A stretch of 64,000 nt of DNA from Isoetes taiwanensis (Eukaryota; Streptophyta; Lycopodiopsida; Isoetales; Isoetaceae), in NCBI GenBank assembly GCA_021234155.1, contig JAJEKV010000889.1:1-64000 (forward strand), read 5' to 3'. A program made the translations under genes and the position numbers. Under the pieces are notes generated by a model. The model searched no databases. It was not told the DNA's origin and saw only the letters and a list, made by a program, of their open reading frames with translations. Of this stretch, positions 30,563 to 43,250 are shown one piece after another (position 1 is the first letter of the stretch; each line of letters begins with the position of its first letter).

Positions 30563-32283
30563 TCTTTAAGAGCACTTTAAACGAGCACTTTCAGAATGAA
30601 TAGTGAGGATTATTAGAGTAATATTCCTGCCAGTGTGTTCATTCAAGTGTTGTAGAACTGGCAAGAATGGGAGAAACATAGAAATGAACATAGAATGGGG
30701 TCTACATAAATATAAAAGAAAAATCGTCAAATGCTAAATAGACTTGTAGCCAAAATGGAGTGTAATGTTCGGATCTTTATCTAGCTTATATGGCATGATC
30801 ATTTTGATAGTAAAGTAGCATAGGTATATTATTCTTTTGATCTATTATAGGTTTTCTCAAATTTGCAGAATATCTATATTTTTGAAGCGCTTATGCATCC
30901 AATTAGAATACTCCAAATGACTGGAGATGTATTGAGAAAAAACAAGCACCCCTTCAAACATCCACATCACATTCTCTCAACAACCCACCATCGTCCATGA
31001 ACCATCCAACGTCCATCCACCAATATTAATGCACCCTAACAACGCCAATTAATCGGCCATACGAAAGCCCTAAATAGTTTTAGAAAGATAAAATATCATT
31101 TGCAAATTGTATCTCATCTTAGGCGCCATGTTATTGTGCGCATAGTAAGCTTGAGGATGAGCAACTTTGCATTAAAAGAAAAGAGATGTCTTTGGCAAAC
31201 ATGGCGAGAATTAGCTTAATAATTTAGAAAGTGTGACGTGGACATGATATTATAGATTTTAGTAAAATAATTATTGATGCTACCCGCAAATTCCAGCCCT
31301 GAGAGCATGAGGAGGACATGTCTTGGAAGTTTCATCTTCGTTAGACATGAGGAGGGAACAATGCAGGTCGAGATTAATTCCAATAGAAGGCAAAATAACG
31401 TTAGACAAATGGCTGCAATCTTATCCACATTATTTTCTTACTTGTTTCAAAATGACATTGTTGATAACTTGTCGGATTATTATGTTTATATTTGAGTTTA
31501 GTGTTTCCACTATATAGAATTAGCCAAAGATAGGAAATTGAAAAGTAGTTTCTCAGAGACAATTTGAAATTTGTAATATCTTTCTCTTTTATCTATGTAA
31601 AAGATTTCGCCATTAAAGATGTTTGGATATCACCTCTTACAGTAAGAATTTGTCCTTAGCAATTCTCATTGTACACACACAATTCTCATTGTACTTTTAA
31701 TTTAAACACTATTCAAACGTTTGTCCAATTTTAGCCCAGTTCTATGAAAAATACGAACCGTGTCTCCAAAGGGCAACCCATTAATGGATCAACATCTTGT
31801 TTAATCAATTCATTAACTAACAAAATGACTTGAGAAACACTTTGTATGCCCTTCACCTCTATCCCCTTCAAATAAACTATAATCACCTCACTCTTTTTTT
31901 CAAGCATGCCCTACTGCTAATTTTTTTCAAAATGTAGTGCCCGCGCTCTAAACAGTAAATACTTCCCCAAATAATACCTAAAAAGACTTTTAGTGGAAAC
32001 TCCAGGGATTTCCAAGTGGCAGTGTTTACGTTGGAGCTAAAAATCCCATGTGGCTTGGTTTTTTATTGCTGATTCGCTTTCTTTTTCAGAAATGGACGCG
32101 AGAAAGTGCTTTTGGAACTGGCATATAGAATCTGAAGTCTTGGAACGTAGTCAGGAAGTATTGAATATGGCTGACAGATCCCATATATGGTGATTCCACC
32201 GAGTTCATCGATGATAAATGAGATCAGACATGAGATAGCTGGGTTGAAAATTTCTCTGCATTACTTAGTCTTGATTTACCTCT
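30563..32283. other. AT-rich spacer between the PPR fragment and the MLO gene
   Basis: I see no gene. A short duplication 'cacaattctcattgtac' occurs at about 31661-31695. The last few hundred bases should contain the MLO promoter and leader; I could not point to a convincing TATA element. Confidence 0.4.
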
Positions 32284-35044
32284 TTGGCTATGGTTGTGGG
32301 AGATAAGGTGGACTTAGTACTGGATACGTTGGAAGTGACACCAACATGGTCTGTTGCACTTATCTGCACTATTTTTGTGCTAGCATCCTTTCTCCTGGAA
32401 AGAGTCCTTCATACTCTGGGCAAGGTAGAATTTATTCTCAACAACGTAACATGTTTATATATGTTTATATGTAGAGAACCTATTCTAATAAATGTTTATA
32501 TAGCAAAAACAAGTGTGCTAATATATTGCGTCTGTCTTTCAGTGACTTAGGAGACATAAGAGGTTTAAAGAAAATGAAAGAAGGTAATTTTCCGTCATTC
32601 CTCATTTGAAAGTGCCTGGATGCTCTCTTTTAGTCTAATATTTGTTTCATAATTATACAGAATTAATGTTGCTTGGATTCATTTCTCTCCTCCTCAACGT
32701 TTTTCAAAACCTCATAGCTAGAATCTGCATGCCTCGCAGTTACCTTGAACACATGCTTCCATGTAAACTTAATGACAGTCAGCTGGAGGAGCTAGAATTA
32801 TCAACAAATAAATGCGCATCCCAGGTAACATCGTTTAAGCCTTCTTACAGGATGGTGTTACACATTATAGTGGTGAGTTTAGATTCGAAAACATGTATGA
32901 CAATCTCATGATAGATTGGTGTTCCCCTTATGCAGGGCAGGGTCCCCTTTGTTTCCACCGAGGGTCTCCATCAATTACACATCTTCATTTTTGTCTTGGC
33001 AGTAGTGCATGTTTGCTACAGCAGTTTGTCGCTGCTCTTTGGAACATGGAAGGTAACAACCTTGTCAAGAACATTAAATGTCGCAATACTTATTAATGCC
33101 TCTCTGATACCATTGTAAGGGTCGTATACCTCGAATGCTGCAATAGTTACTAATGAGTTCATTCAATATTTCAGATGCTGAAGTGGAAAGATTGGGAACA
33201 TGAAGCTGGTAGCACATGTTTTCAACCTGAGAAACGTAAGCATGTTATAAGTATGCATTAGATTAAATTGTAACACAATCTAGATATGCATAATTTCAAT
33301 TTATATCATTATTTTTTCCCAAAACCTGATTCAATCACTAGGGCCATAGTTATTCTACTATTTTTGGGCATTGTGTGCCTTCCATAGATAAAAGATTGGC
33401 TGTGCTGTAAGCTTATTCGAAGGCGAGAGCTTTGCCAGAAAGTATTGGATGGGAGGCTTTTCGACATCCGCTGGTCAAGACTGGGTCAAAGATCAAAATC
33501 GATGGGCGTTACTTATCGTACTGTCATCGAATGCACATGTAACTTTTGTAGTTAGCCAGATCTTTCTTGGATGCCACCATAGTGTCCTGTTTGTGGCATA
33601 TGATACCAATACATGATACCCAAGGGTGAATGATCTACAAACTACGTATTGTCAGACTTTAGATAAATGAATGTACAAGGACAGTATGTTAAATGATAAT
33701 TCCAAATGAGAATTTACCTATTTTTTCTCGAATGACACATAACTGTTTAAGTTCAGCCATACAGGAAATTTTACGAAGAAATTTAACTGGCTTTAGAAGT
33801 ATTCATGCACATGGCAGTGTTGGTTGGCGATCCTCACGATTATGCACTTGGATTGTAAGTCAAATTCTTCTACCTTGAATTTCTTAGGAGCAGAATGATC
33901 TGGACAGTTATTATGTTTTTCAGATAAGCTTTTCTCGGCAGTTTGGTAGATCTGTAGATAAGTGTGGTTACTTGACGCTTAGACAAGCTTTTATGAAGGT
34001 ATGCATTTCCAGTCGTCAGGATCACTGTTTATAGATGTATCTGTTGTCTAATTATTCTGCACTCTTTGCAACCAGACCCACACGCCAGATTGTCACTTTA
34101 ATTTCCATCATCATGTGGTGGAACTGCTCGAAGATGATTTCAAGAAGATTGTTGGTGTCAGGTAGGTACAGAAAACCTTTAGAACTTATTTGTCGTCATC
34201 GGAGTTGTTTGGATAAATGTTTGTTATATGCTGTTTGTTGCTATTTTTTTGCAGCGCTTATTTATGTAAATAATAAGCTTGGTTTTCAGGCTGGCACACT
34301 TACTTTTGGATTTCCTTCATACCATTGCTGGTGAGAATAAACAATGGCTATGCCTGACCAAAGACATGTCACTATTCTCAAACTGACGTCCATTTCATGT
34401 TTTATAGCTCATTCTTGCCATTGGCACCAAGTTAGAACATATTATATTGACTTTGGGGATCGAAATTGCTGAAAATGGTGCAACTAATGCAAAGGCGAAT
34501 TCCCGAGAAGAATTGTTCTGGTGCAGTCAGCCGATAATCGTTTTGTATATCATGCATTTTGCAATTTTCCAGGTAAGATACTCCATGAATGGAGTGTAGT
34601 ACGATTTGCCACATGACGAACATCTAAGCAGTTTTCCTGGTTGATCAGAATGCACTTGAGCTAGCTGTCTTCTTCTGGATATGGGTAAACGCTCTCTGGA
34701 TGTGAAAGTACTTGTTCTTTCCTGTTCATATTGACTCAGATGCCCAGATATTTGCAGGCAACATTTGGCTTTACTTCATGCTTCATGGAAAACACTGTCT
34801 TTGTAGTCATTCGACTTTTGATTGGGTAAGTGAAATTGTAGAGTTTATTTTCTCATTTGTTTGCACTGACTCTTCATTATTTTCAGTGCCATAATTCTAG
34901 TTCTCTGCAGCTATACCACTCTACCTCTATATGCCCTCGTTATTCAGGTATACCAAGTTCCAATGTTTTATGGATAACTGACCGTCCACATTGAGACCGA
35001 CCTATCGTTTTTTATAGATGGGTTGGAATAGTGAAGATTTTTGA
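32284..35044 (+). pseudogene. MLO: MLO-family seven-transmembrane protein gene, probably inactive
   Basis: MLO proteins are plasma-membrane seven-helix, calmodulin-regulated proteins. Exons visible with AG/GT borders: 32284-32424 (VTPTWSVALICTIFVLASFL then ERVLHTLGK), 32543-32583, 32661-32824 (MLLGFISLLLNVFQN and MLPC), 32936-33052 (RVPFVSTEGLHQLHIFIFVL), 33175-33235 (LKWKDWEHEA), about 33770-33855, 33924-33998 (ISFSRQFGRSVDK then YLTLRQAFM), 34076-34161 (FNFHHHVVELLEDDFKKIVG), about 34254-34330 (GWHTYFWISFIP), 34408-34572 (AIGTKLEHIILTLGIEIAEN), 34649-34684 (NALELAVFFWIW), 34758-34825 (CFMENTVFVVIRLLIG), 34887-34947 (VLCSYTTLPLYALVIQ) and 35018-35044. Lesions: exon 2 starts TGA where the family has Trp, and it lacks about 17 bp of the conserved KALFEAL block. 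The last exon stops after eight codons, removing the usual calmodulin-binding tail. Confidence 0.8.
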
Positions 35045-35385
35045 AACCCATATCTGTGCATGCACCCAGACAGACCCAGCCTGGAATGCAACCAGGATCA
35101 GAACCCACACAAACCCTTTTGAGATATGTGATTTGGGGAGTCAATGCTGACAATGGAAACCAAATGAGAGTCAAGGTAAACAATCATACTCAGCCTGATA
35201 TGCAAACAACATCAGAGCCTACACAAACATGTCCAATGCCATGCCGTTTGAAAGGCAATGCTGACAACGGAAGTGAACTGGGAACTAGTGAAAACTATAG
35301 TTGCACTCAACTATTGGTGCAGCAAAAGAGCCAAACAAGTAAAACAGTAAATCAAACCCAGTGTAGAGGCATTTGGGAATAAGAC
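35045..35385 (+). repeat. two imperfect 122-bp direct repeats after the MLO last exon
   Basis: About 35064-35165 and 35186-35290 are related. Both contain 'ca.cctg..atgcaa.ca..atcagagcc.acacaaac' and later 'caatgctgacaa.ggaa'. They lie in an open frame (35041-35382) rich in Gln/Thr/Pro with the unit QPGMQPGSEPTQT / QPDMQTTSEPTQT. It may be the former, repeat-expanded C-terminal tail of the MLO protein, now out of reach behind a stop, or it may be untranslated sequence. Confidence 0.55.
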
Positions 35386-36985
35386 GTACACATGTATCAA
35401 TGCCATCAACGAAAACCAGTATTGGAACAAAAAAGGGATTTTAAGAATTTATGCTCGCGGAATTGGAATAAGAAATTCTCGCTAGAAATAGTTGGATGCA
35501 GCAAAAAGGCCAAACAAGTAATACAATAAGTCTTGTGGGAATAAAACATACACATGTATCCTTCCCATCAACAAAGAAGAAAATAATTTTCACCAGTCAT
35601 ACCACATTCATACCACATGGCAAACTTAGCTAAGCTATGAAAGCGAGTAGATAAATTTTGGAACAAAAAATGGTCATTTTGAAATTTATGCTCACAAGTT
35701 AGAATCAGAAACTTTCACTAGAGATGCCAATGTCTTACCTAGCATACTAATTTTGATGGTGCAAAAGCAGAACACTTACAACTGCACTTATTTAAGGTGC
35801 CAAATGTAATTTCACTTCTCCGAAATGGCACTTGAAGTTTTAAATAATTGAGCAAAAACATGCTGGATATCAAAAGGCCTAAATATACCTAGTTCTGGTG
35901 TGTTGTGATGTTGAATGTTGTCTTTAAGGTAAATGAATATAGATTGTATGTTACAAACATTCACGCATCTAGGTTATTCTCCACAACGTTGTCCCTTCAT
36001 TTCCGAAAGGGAAGGAAGGTTTCTTGTCGATAACGAAAATTAAAATTACAAGGGTTCAAAATTATGAAATATTAAGAGATCAACAATTGTTTTAAACTGT
36101 CAAGTAGAAAAATCCAAGCCTTTCTGTTGGTTTGCTTTCGCCTTGTTTCTAAGTCTAAATTGTGTTACATAAGGAACTTTACTAGAGTTAGTCTTGACCA
36201 TATATTTAAGCTCATGGAGAAGTATGTGCTTAGTTGGGTGCAGAGCTTGGTCACATGATCTCTTTGATGTTAACATTTTCAATTTCTTTGAGTCTAACAC
36301 ATATTAGAATTCATGATCCCCAATCTCTTACTATAAATGTTGCAGATTTTATGCATTGCTAACACCTACAAAGATTATAGAGTTTGAAGATTATTTTTTA
36401 TGATTGACCTAATGATAATAATTATGAAATAATTGGAAACAAATTGGTGAAATAAGAAGATGCTAACTTCTGGGCTGCCCCTATGTTATTGCTATAACAT
36501 TTTGATGGTTTTTATTATGTTTGTGAAAATTTGGTGAAGGTGGATATGGTGGAAACATATTTACCTATATTGAAGGGATCACGATGAAGAGAATTTTACA
36601 CCCAAGAGTCTTCCATAGGGACTCACCACTCTGATTTCAAACTCGAGAGTCTATCCAAAAAATAACTCCCGTGAGCTCAAAAAACGTTGACAAAAGTATC
36701 ATGAGGGCTTCAATAAATGGATTATCTTTTTGCATTTGTAGCATAGATATTTGACAAAATCACACGGTTTCTTCTTTAGTTATGTTGATCATAGATCCAC
36801 AATGCAATGTCTTTTGTCTTTCCCTATAACTTTGTCAAGTTCATAATTTCTTTGTGCACTTCTTGGCTCTATATAGTTGGTTAATTAAGCTTAAATAGAT
36901 ATGTGTTAAAATATGTCTTAAGCAAACGTTATGGAATTTTCAGTTATTCTACTCTTCCATCAACTGCAAATATGAAAGTCTATCA
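35386..36985. other. AT-rich spacer with no recognised gene
   Basis: Short repeated phrases occur ('aaaaaggccaaacaagtaatac...' near 35500 echoes 'aaaagagccaaacaagtaaaac' near 35325; 'acatacacatgtat' recurs near 35385 and 35545). This suggests the tail repeat extends further in diverged form. No protein domain is seen. Confidence 0.4.
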
Positions 36986-37023
36986 TGAATGCACACAGTT
37001 GATTAGAATTGCATATTTTGTAG

Positions 37024-37655
37024 GGAAGTTATGGACTGCAACAACCTATGTCATCACAACAGTAATTGGCCTCGGAGTTCTGTCCTTCGGATGGAGCATG
37101 GCTCAACTGGAATGGATTGCAAGATCAATAGTTCTTGCGGCCTTTGCATTTCTGATGTATTACACTCCAATTCTACTTGTAGACTGTTACATGTCACCTG
37201 ATCCTATAACAACAAGGCAGTTAGAGAAAATTTAAATCTACATTCTTTCCTATCCTTAATACTTCCTCAGTTTTTGTTTCACATTCTTGTTTTTTCTGTT
37301 AATCAAAGTGATTCTGAAATTTCCTTATGTGGTCGCATGCAATACAGAATTCCTGTGGGAACTTCGACAATATCAATAAGAATGGTGTAGGTGCTATCTT
37401 TAAATAGTCTGTACTTTAAGTTCAATATTAAAGCCAAGTGTATATCTTTTTTGTGAACATAGCCATGAGAAGATTAGACTACTTCCAGGAGGATGGAAAC
37501 AATGCGGCATATCATGTTTCAAACAACCCGTAAGGTCCATCTTTGGACTGTTATTCTATCACAAATTTCGATTTCAAGCGGAATATGGTGGCCATCAATG
37601 GTCATTTGTGATGATGTCCTTCTGCATTACTCTTGGACTTGCCGTGACCATTGAA
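37024..37655 (+). pseudogene. amino acid permease (AAP/AAAP family) pseudogene fragment
   Basis: The first piece, after an acceptor at 37021-37023, reads GKLWTATTYVITTVIGLGVL, then SFGWSMAQLEWIARSIVL, then YYTPILLVDCYMSPDPIT. This is the first two membrane helices of plant AAP transporters, proton-coupled amino acid importers. About 37350-37400 gives CGNFDNINKNGVGAIF, a worn version of the next helix. About 37463-37650 gives RRLDYFQEDGNNAAYHVSNN and, in another frame, IFGL-type and IWWPSMV text matching the 'I.SQIPDF..I.WLS.VAA.MSF' region. The reading frame is broken repeatedly, intervening exons are missing, and nothing after about transmembrane helix 5 is found. Confidence 0.8.
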
Positions 37656-40600
37656 TTTTATAGATTCAACATGCATTGACAATGACATCCATGCCTCATT
37701 TTGTTACTAATAACAATGAAAATACATGTAAAAATTCCTCTGCAAGATCTATAGGACCAGTCATACCAAGAACGTTAACTGTACAAGCATAATTACCCTC
37801 CATATATATGATGAATCAAATTAAAAGCGATGGCAGCCATGACTCACTATTACAGTTTGTCAAAGTCTGGACAAAATATCATTAATTTTGTGAAGACTAT
37901 TTTCCATAAATTGATGCCTCGTTTGGGTTGGGTGGCTTTGAGAACTCATCCTACATTTCTTCACTTACATGAATCAAAGAAACACACCATTTATCTTCCT
38001 AGTCTGTATACTTACACTTCAATCTTTCTTTTCTCCCGTGCACTTCTTCGAGGTATGCTTGTTGTTTCTTTGCTTCATTTCATTGCCTCTTTACAAACCT
38101 CAATTTAACTTTGGACCATGAGATAATAGATATGAAAGGGAAGGAGGATTTTGAGGATATAAATGCCTTGTGGAGGTTTGGGTAGTTGAGTTCTTCTGCA
38201 ATTAAGCTTTTGTGGATGTGTATAAGCAGCTCCATCTGGAATTTCAGGTGGAAAAGAGGACTACAAACAACCTTGTGTGACATACACAATGTCGACTTCA
38301 TTATCCATCTGGAAAGAAGAAATTGAAGAAAGAGGAGTTTATGCAAAGGCAATATGGAATTCAAAGTTAATTATAACTAAAGTTTGTTAAAGCTAACTTC
38401 TATGATGATGAATGCCAAGTACAATAGAAATAGAAGCAAAGGTCTTTGAAATGAGGTAGCAAAAAGATGAAATCATAAAAAAGAAATGGGAAGAAGAGTT
38501 TAAAATTGCACCTTCAAACAAAACGGTCCAGAGGATATGGGTCTTTAGTTTGGGCTTGAAACTGTACCAATTTACTAATTATTAACGGTCAAGGAATTTG
38601 GAATATGTGTGCATAACATACGATGCTCCATCATATATCTCGTGGAAAATCATCATATATCTCGTGGAAAATTCTCCACTTAACAATGTCTATCGTATGG
38701 ACCCTCTGTCTATCTCGTGCCTAGGATGGCCAGGCCATGAGAAGAGGACACATAGGTGTCATTCTTACCTGTCCTCTATGGGCTTTTATAACAGCGAAAG
38801 CAAATACAAATATATCGGCACTAGTAATAATAACAATAGATTACCACGAAAGGTAGTGCAAACTATCCATCCATCACATCATATATATCAATACAACGAT
38901 ACATCATCAGAGGTCATAGGCTCAGACTCGTGGAAAAGCCAACTGATGGTTGCATTAGATAGAAAAGACTGGGTTATGGTAATGACTTGGGCAGACAATA
39001 GACAATGATTAATGTTGACCACTCCATCCACCTGTCATGCGCATACTTTGCAGATGCTAAATCAGGCTCTGTCAGACTATAACTTGTCGGAGACCTAATC
39101 TCCTGGTATCACCCAACGAGACTACTCCGGGTTGCATCTCTACGGTCCAATGAGGTACAAAGGGTTGCACCTCCCCTCAAGGAGTGCTGTGGCTCCATAG
39201 GTGACTGGCGACACTCGTCCTTACCTGACTAAACTCTCCAAAACAAGAGCCAGACCAACACCTGCAACTCTTGAGATTCAGGGTGACACCATTGACCTAG
39301 AAGTGTCAGACTCATACCCCGCCCTCACGAAGTAACCGACTATAAGCCTAGCTTGCTATGGGTCTACATTAGCCGCGCTCAGCAAGGGCTGCCTTCCATT
39401 TTGCCACTGACCTTGTTGTGTGGTGCCCGGTTACTACATAGCCTTCGTAGTCCAATGGGCTCTATGCACAGGCCGCATATAATAGGAACTAAAGGGACTA
39501 AACTAGGAGTATAATCTAAATAATGGTCACTAAGTCTCTACCTCCCGTCCCAATACACAAGAGGTGCAACATGATATCAACCAACATCGTATAACGTCAT
39601 AATATGATAAATAACAAGAACAACTAATCCTAAACGCATGCATCTAACTTACGGTTAGGATTCATTGAGGATTTATGATCAGAACTATGGGTTCGAGAAT
39701 GGCTCTAGTTAGAGATATAAAATGCTAACTCATTTGGAATGCTAGATTCCAGATTATCTACTAAAGAATCTACTCAAAATACCTACTCCTGAGGAACTTC
39801 TACTAACTCCTAGGGTTTTTATCACCCTGCAGGTGTTTGGGGATAGATTTTGCCTTTCCTTTTTGTGGGGTTCTTTGTAAGAAGTTGTGCTACGACAAGC
39901 GTTCCTCAAAATGATTCTGAGCCACGCGAATTTGAGGTCAAGAACTGCTGGAGCCAGAAAATAGTCTAGGTTTAGGGTTTAGCCCTTAGTAAGTTAGAGT
40001 TTACATGATATGCCCTGTGGCTCCAATGAGATGACCACCATATGGGGGGTGTAATAGGATAAAAGCCACGTGGAAATGGTTTCATACTTGAGGTTGACTA
40101 AGTTATATAATAACTTGGCCATGCCCCCTTTCCACACTAAAGTATACAAGGCTACTGTGATGTGGCCTAAAATATACATATTTATACTGCATATTTTAGG
40201 GGAATGTCACAAAATAAAAGGAGATCTAAATACTAGAGGAATATGCAACTATTGTCTTTCTTTCGAACCCCTTTCGAAGGTGCACAGTTTACTGAGAGAT
40301 TAACTTTAGTTTAGAATAGAAGCTTTACCTACAAATGCAGATTGCAGAGGTGCAACATTGCTCCCTCCTTTATGTCCGATTATGTGATGGCAGATCTGCT
40401 GATAAAGATATTGGAGTAGTACAAAATTCCTTTGGCTCCAATGTTGAAGGACGGAGGCATGGCATGTTCAAGGGAATCGATAATAGCTTTCCTACCACCT
40501 ATCCCCTGCCAGTTAAGCACGATGACATTTTAAACTTCCTTCCTATGGAATCACGTTAACCATGCAAGTTGTTACGTGTTAAACCAATATTTGTTGATTC

Positions 40601-41335
40601 CTGAACTGGCTTCCTAAACTTCCACATAGTGGAATCTCGCCCTTATAACATTTCATAAAAAACTTTGATGACTAACAATGATGTTTCCACGTTCAACATA
40701 TAGGGTACTCTCTAAAAGGGCATTATTCCTAGTGTTTCTTTTTCAATAAGCTCAAAATGGACCTCCTTTTCAAGTTTTTCTGGAGTTATTGTAATAGCAC
40801 ATGACACAGATATATTATCTTTGCAAGCTTTACCCCTTGCATCTGCATTTCCATATACAATGTCCGAGCATCTTGACCATATCCATCTCGAACTTTTGGA
40901 GAGTGAACTTTTCGAAGATTATTACACGTCAATGTTCCTTATTTTACACGTCAATGTTTCTTATTTTACCTTATTCATTGAGCCACTTTTTATATATTTC
41001 ATGTCAATCGACGCGCTTATAGAGATCTGGCCAATAAAAAGCAAGAACTGTGACATTGCAACAACAAGGAAAGCGGATCTTGCAAAATCCATGTGTTCAA
41101 AATTTTTTGAGGTGGGTCTTCTATCTATTAAGAAGGGAATCTATGTATTATATAAGTTAATATTTGGTTATATTGATGCTTTTTTTTTATCTTTTTCTTG
41201 ACACACTATATATTTTGTGATGTGTCCAAATGGCACAATTTGAACTTTTCAAATTCTAATTTTGACACATTTTCTCGATCTAAAATGTTTCTTTTGACAC
41301 GTCTCCCATGGACAATATAGTCTTCGTGGACGTTA
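37656..41335. other. 3.7-kb stretch with no recognised gene
   Basis: Open frames such as 38598-39008 and 40821-41201 show no domain I know. There is a perfect 22-bp tandem doublet near 38632-38672 ('atcatatatctcgtggaaaat' twice). The 39050-39990 part has a more even base composition and looks like worn LTR or untranslated element sequence, but I found no paired LTR or primer-binding site. Confidence 0.4.
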
Positions 41336-41340
41336 AAAAA

Positions 41341-41393
41341 CCTACCTACCTACCCATCCATCCATCCATCCATCCATCCATCCATCCATCCAC
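41341..41393 (+). repeat. microsatellite (CCTA)n then (ATCC)n
   Basis: Three CCTA units are followed by about nine ATCC units without interruption. A second simple tract of GGAA type lies at 41503-41526. Confidence 0.95.
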
Positions 41394-41499
41394 CATCCTA
41401 GAAATATGAATCTTTGGCACAATTTTTTGCTTCTAACATCCTTTAGGGTGTCAAATTCCCACACTGTTTGAACAAGCAACATTTCATTTGATGACAAAA

Positions 41500-41850
41500 T
41501 AGATGGAAGGAAGGAAGAAAGGAAGGTTCTTTTATCGTCCGCGGAGGCCAATCGGCCTATGGGACCAAAATTACATGGGTGCAGCAAGCCCGTTGCTACC
41601 CGGATTAAAAAACCCCCTCTTAGGAGGGAAAAACCGTCGTAGCAACAAACCTGTTGGCAGCTATACAAATATATACATATATATACACATGAATTCCCGG
41701 CACCTGGGATATAGCCGGGCAGAGGTGAGTCCAGAGATCCAAAACCTCCACGGAGGTAGGAGCCAAGGGATCGAACCGATGGCGTCTTGAGTAGTTTCGT
41801 CGGGGGGATAGGGCAGTCGCACCAAGAGAATGTAGCGAGCCGAATCGACT
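41500..41850 (-). mobile_element. SINE-like segment with tRNA-type A and B boxes
   Basis: Read on the minus strand, TTGGTGCGACTG (about 41825) resembles an RNA polymerase III A box. About 50 bases on, GGTTCGATCCC (41768-41778) is a perfect B box. Downstream come CTCCGTGGAGG, then an AT dinucleotide-rich patch, and the segment ends in a (TTCC)n tract. A second locus at about 53990-54320 (minus) has GGTTCGAACTC followed at the same distance by CTCCGTGGAGG and then GGATCT. This is what two copies of a tRNA-derived SINE would show. The alternative is that the segment is the 3' untranslated end of the neighbouring LINE. Confidence 0.4.
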
Positions 41851-42399
41851 ATATTTGGATAGCTCGGGAAGGCATGGCTTTCATCCTCAACAACCCCAAA
41901 GACGGGCAACGACAAAGCCCGGCCCCGGCGCCTCTCCAACCCACCCGTAACCGCCTCAAGCTGAAAATGGTGGGCCCCTCGCTCGAAAGTGGGACGCGAT
42001 AATCCCAAGCTTCTTCATGGGCAACCGAGAACGCTGGTAGAGCCGCGGCCTGAACCGCAAGTGGGGTTTTTATGTCTTTGTTTGTAGTGTGCCACCTTTA
42101 CTGTTCGCAGCATGGTGGTCCCGAGCTTCCCCAGAAACAAGAGTCCAAGTACCCCCTCATCCCTACACGGCGTCCGTAGGCACGGGCGCACCTATGTCTA
42201 CGTTCCCAAAGGCGCCAGCCCATCGCTCTCTTTGTCCTTCCAACATGCCCCCGAAGTCGCCGAGCCCCCTGGGCCCCACACCTCCGGGTGGCCCCTGGGC
42301 CATACCGCCTGCGGACTATTGTTTTGCATTATGCATGCAGTGCCTTCCAACCCGCGGTCACCCGAAGGTGAATGGATGCATCCCAATACATTGAGGGAC

Positions 42400-43250
42400 G
42401 GGAATTCCACCCTAGGTACTTGTAGCGGGTGTGACCTCTACCATCCGCCCTTTTGGTAAGTGAGCCTTGAGGTGTCGGATGGCGTGAGGAGGATATGAGG
42501 ACCACCTTAGTCTTGGCGGGTTGACCCGCATGTCCGGCCGCCTAGCGTAGAATGTGTCCGTGACATCTAGGTGTGCCACGCATTCCCTCGGTGTATGGGC
42601 CAAGAGGTCCACATCATCATATAGATGAGCGCGGATGACCACGGGTGCAAGAGCCGTATACCATCCCCCCATTGGCGCCTAGCCAAAGCCCAACCGTCAA
42701 TGTAAAGTCCAAAGAGTGTGGGTGAGAGGACAACCTTGCCTAACTCCAATGCCTCGCGGCAAATGGCAGCCCTTCAGGTTGCACGCCGCATATGCAGCTC
42801 GTGCAATCAGACACCGCTCGTTCTCGCAGATCCATAGGGAGCCCCAAATGGTGGAATCTAAGCCCACAACTTTTTCAGGGGGATTTGTGTCAAAAGCCTT
42901 TGCAAAGTCCACAAAAAGTGATCTTGGTCCTCTAGGCGGTTCTATTTCTGTCCTCGTCGAAGTCTGAGGTGTGAAGATATGATCAATGGTTGAATATAGG
43001 TCCGGAAGCCTGCTGGATAGAATACGACTGTTGCCTCTGCATCCCGGGGTTACCTCTTGTTGAAATGCCAGCGCCGCGGCTTGGCAAAATCTTGGCCCGA
43101 CCATGGCGGTTCGGTAATTGGTACGGGCGTGTGGGTCTCCCTTGTAGATCGGAACAACCACTTGTGGTCCATGACCGGGGAAAACCCTCTTACAGCGGCC
43201 TATTGAGCGGTCGCGGTCGAGCGGGCACCCATGGGTTGTCACGCCCGCCT
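42400..43250 (-). pseudogene. LINE reverse transcriptase remnant
   Basis: On the minus strand: VVVPIYKGDPHARTNYRTAM (about 43155-43100; family form IPIYKGDG..d..NYR.I), then LYSTIDHIFT, then SLFVDFAKAFDTNP, then RGIGVRQGCPLTHTLW (normally GV.QGCPLSP.LF), then FGLYID in a shifted frame. HLYDDVDLLAHTPRECVAHL has the polymerase Y-x-D-D box as YDDV rather than YADD. The Y-x-D-D neighbourhood and the RQGCPL motif leave no doubt about RT. At least four frame changes are present. Confidence 0.88.

Noticed and set aside
36100-36300. 66-codon minus-strand frame near 36.2 kb
   Set aside because: It shows no domain or splice context and is best treated as chance in AT-rich DNA.
41341-41393. The ATCC/CCTA repeat as a CRISPR-like or telomeric array
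   Set aside because: It is a plain tetranucleotide microsatellite with no spacers and no telomere-type TTTAGGG unit.
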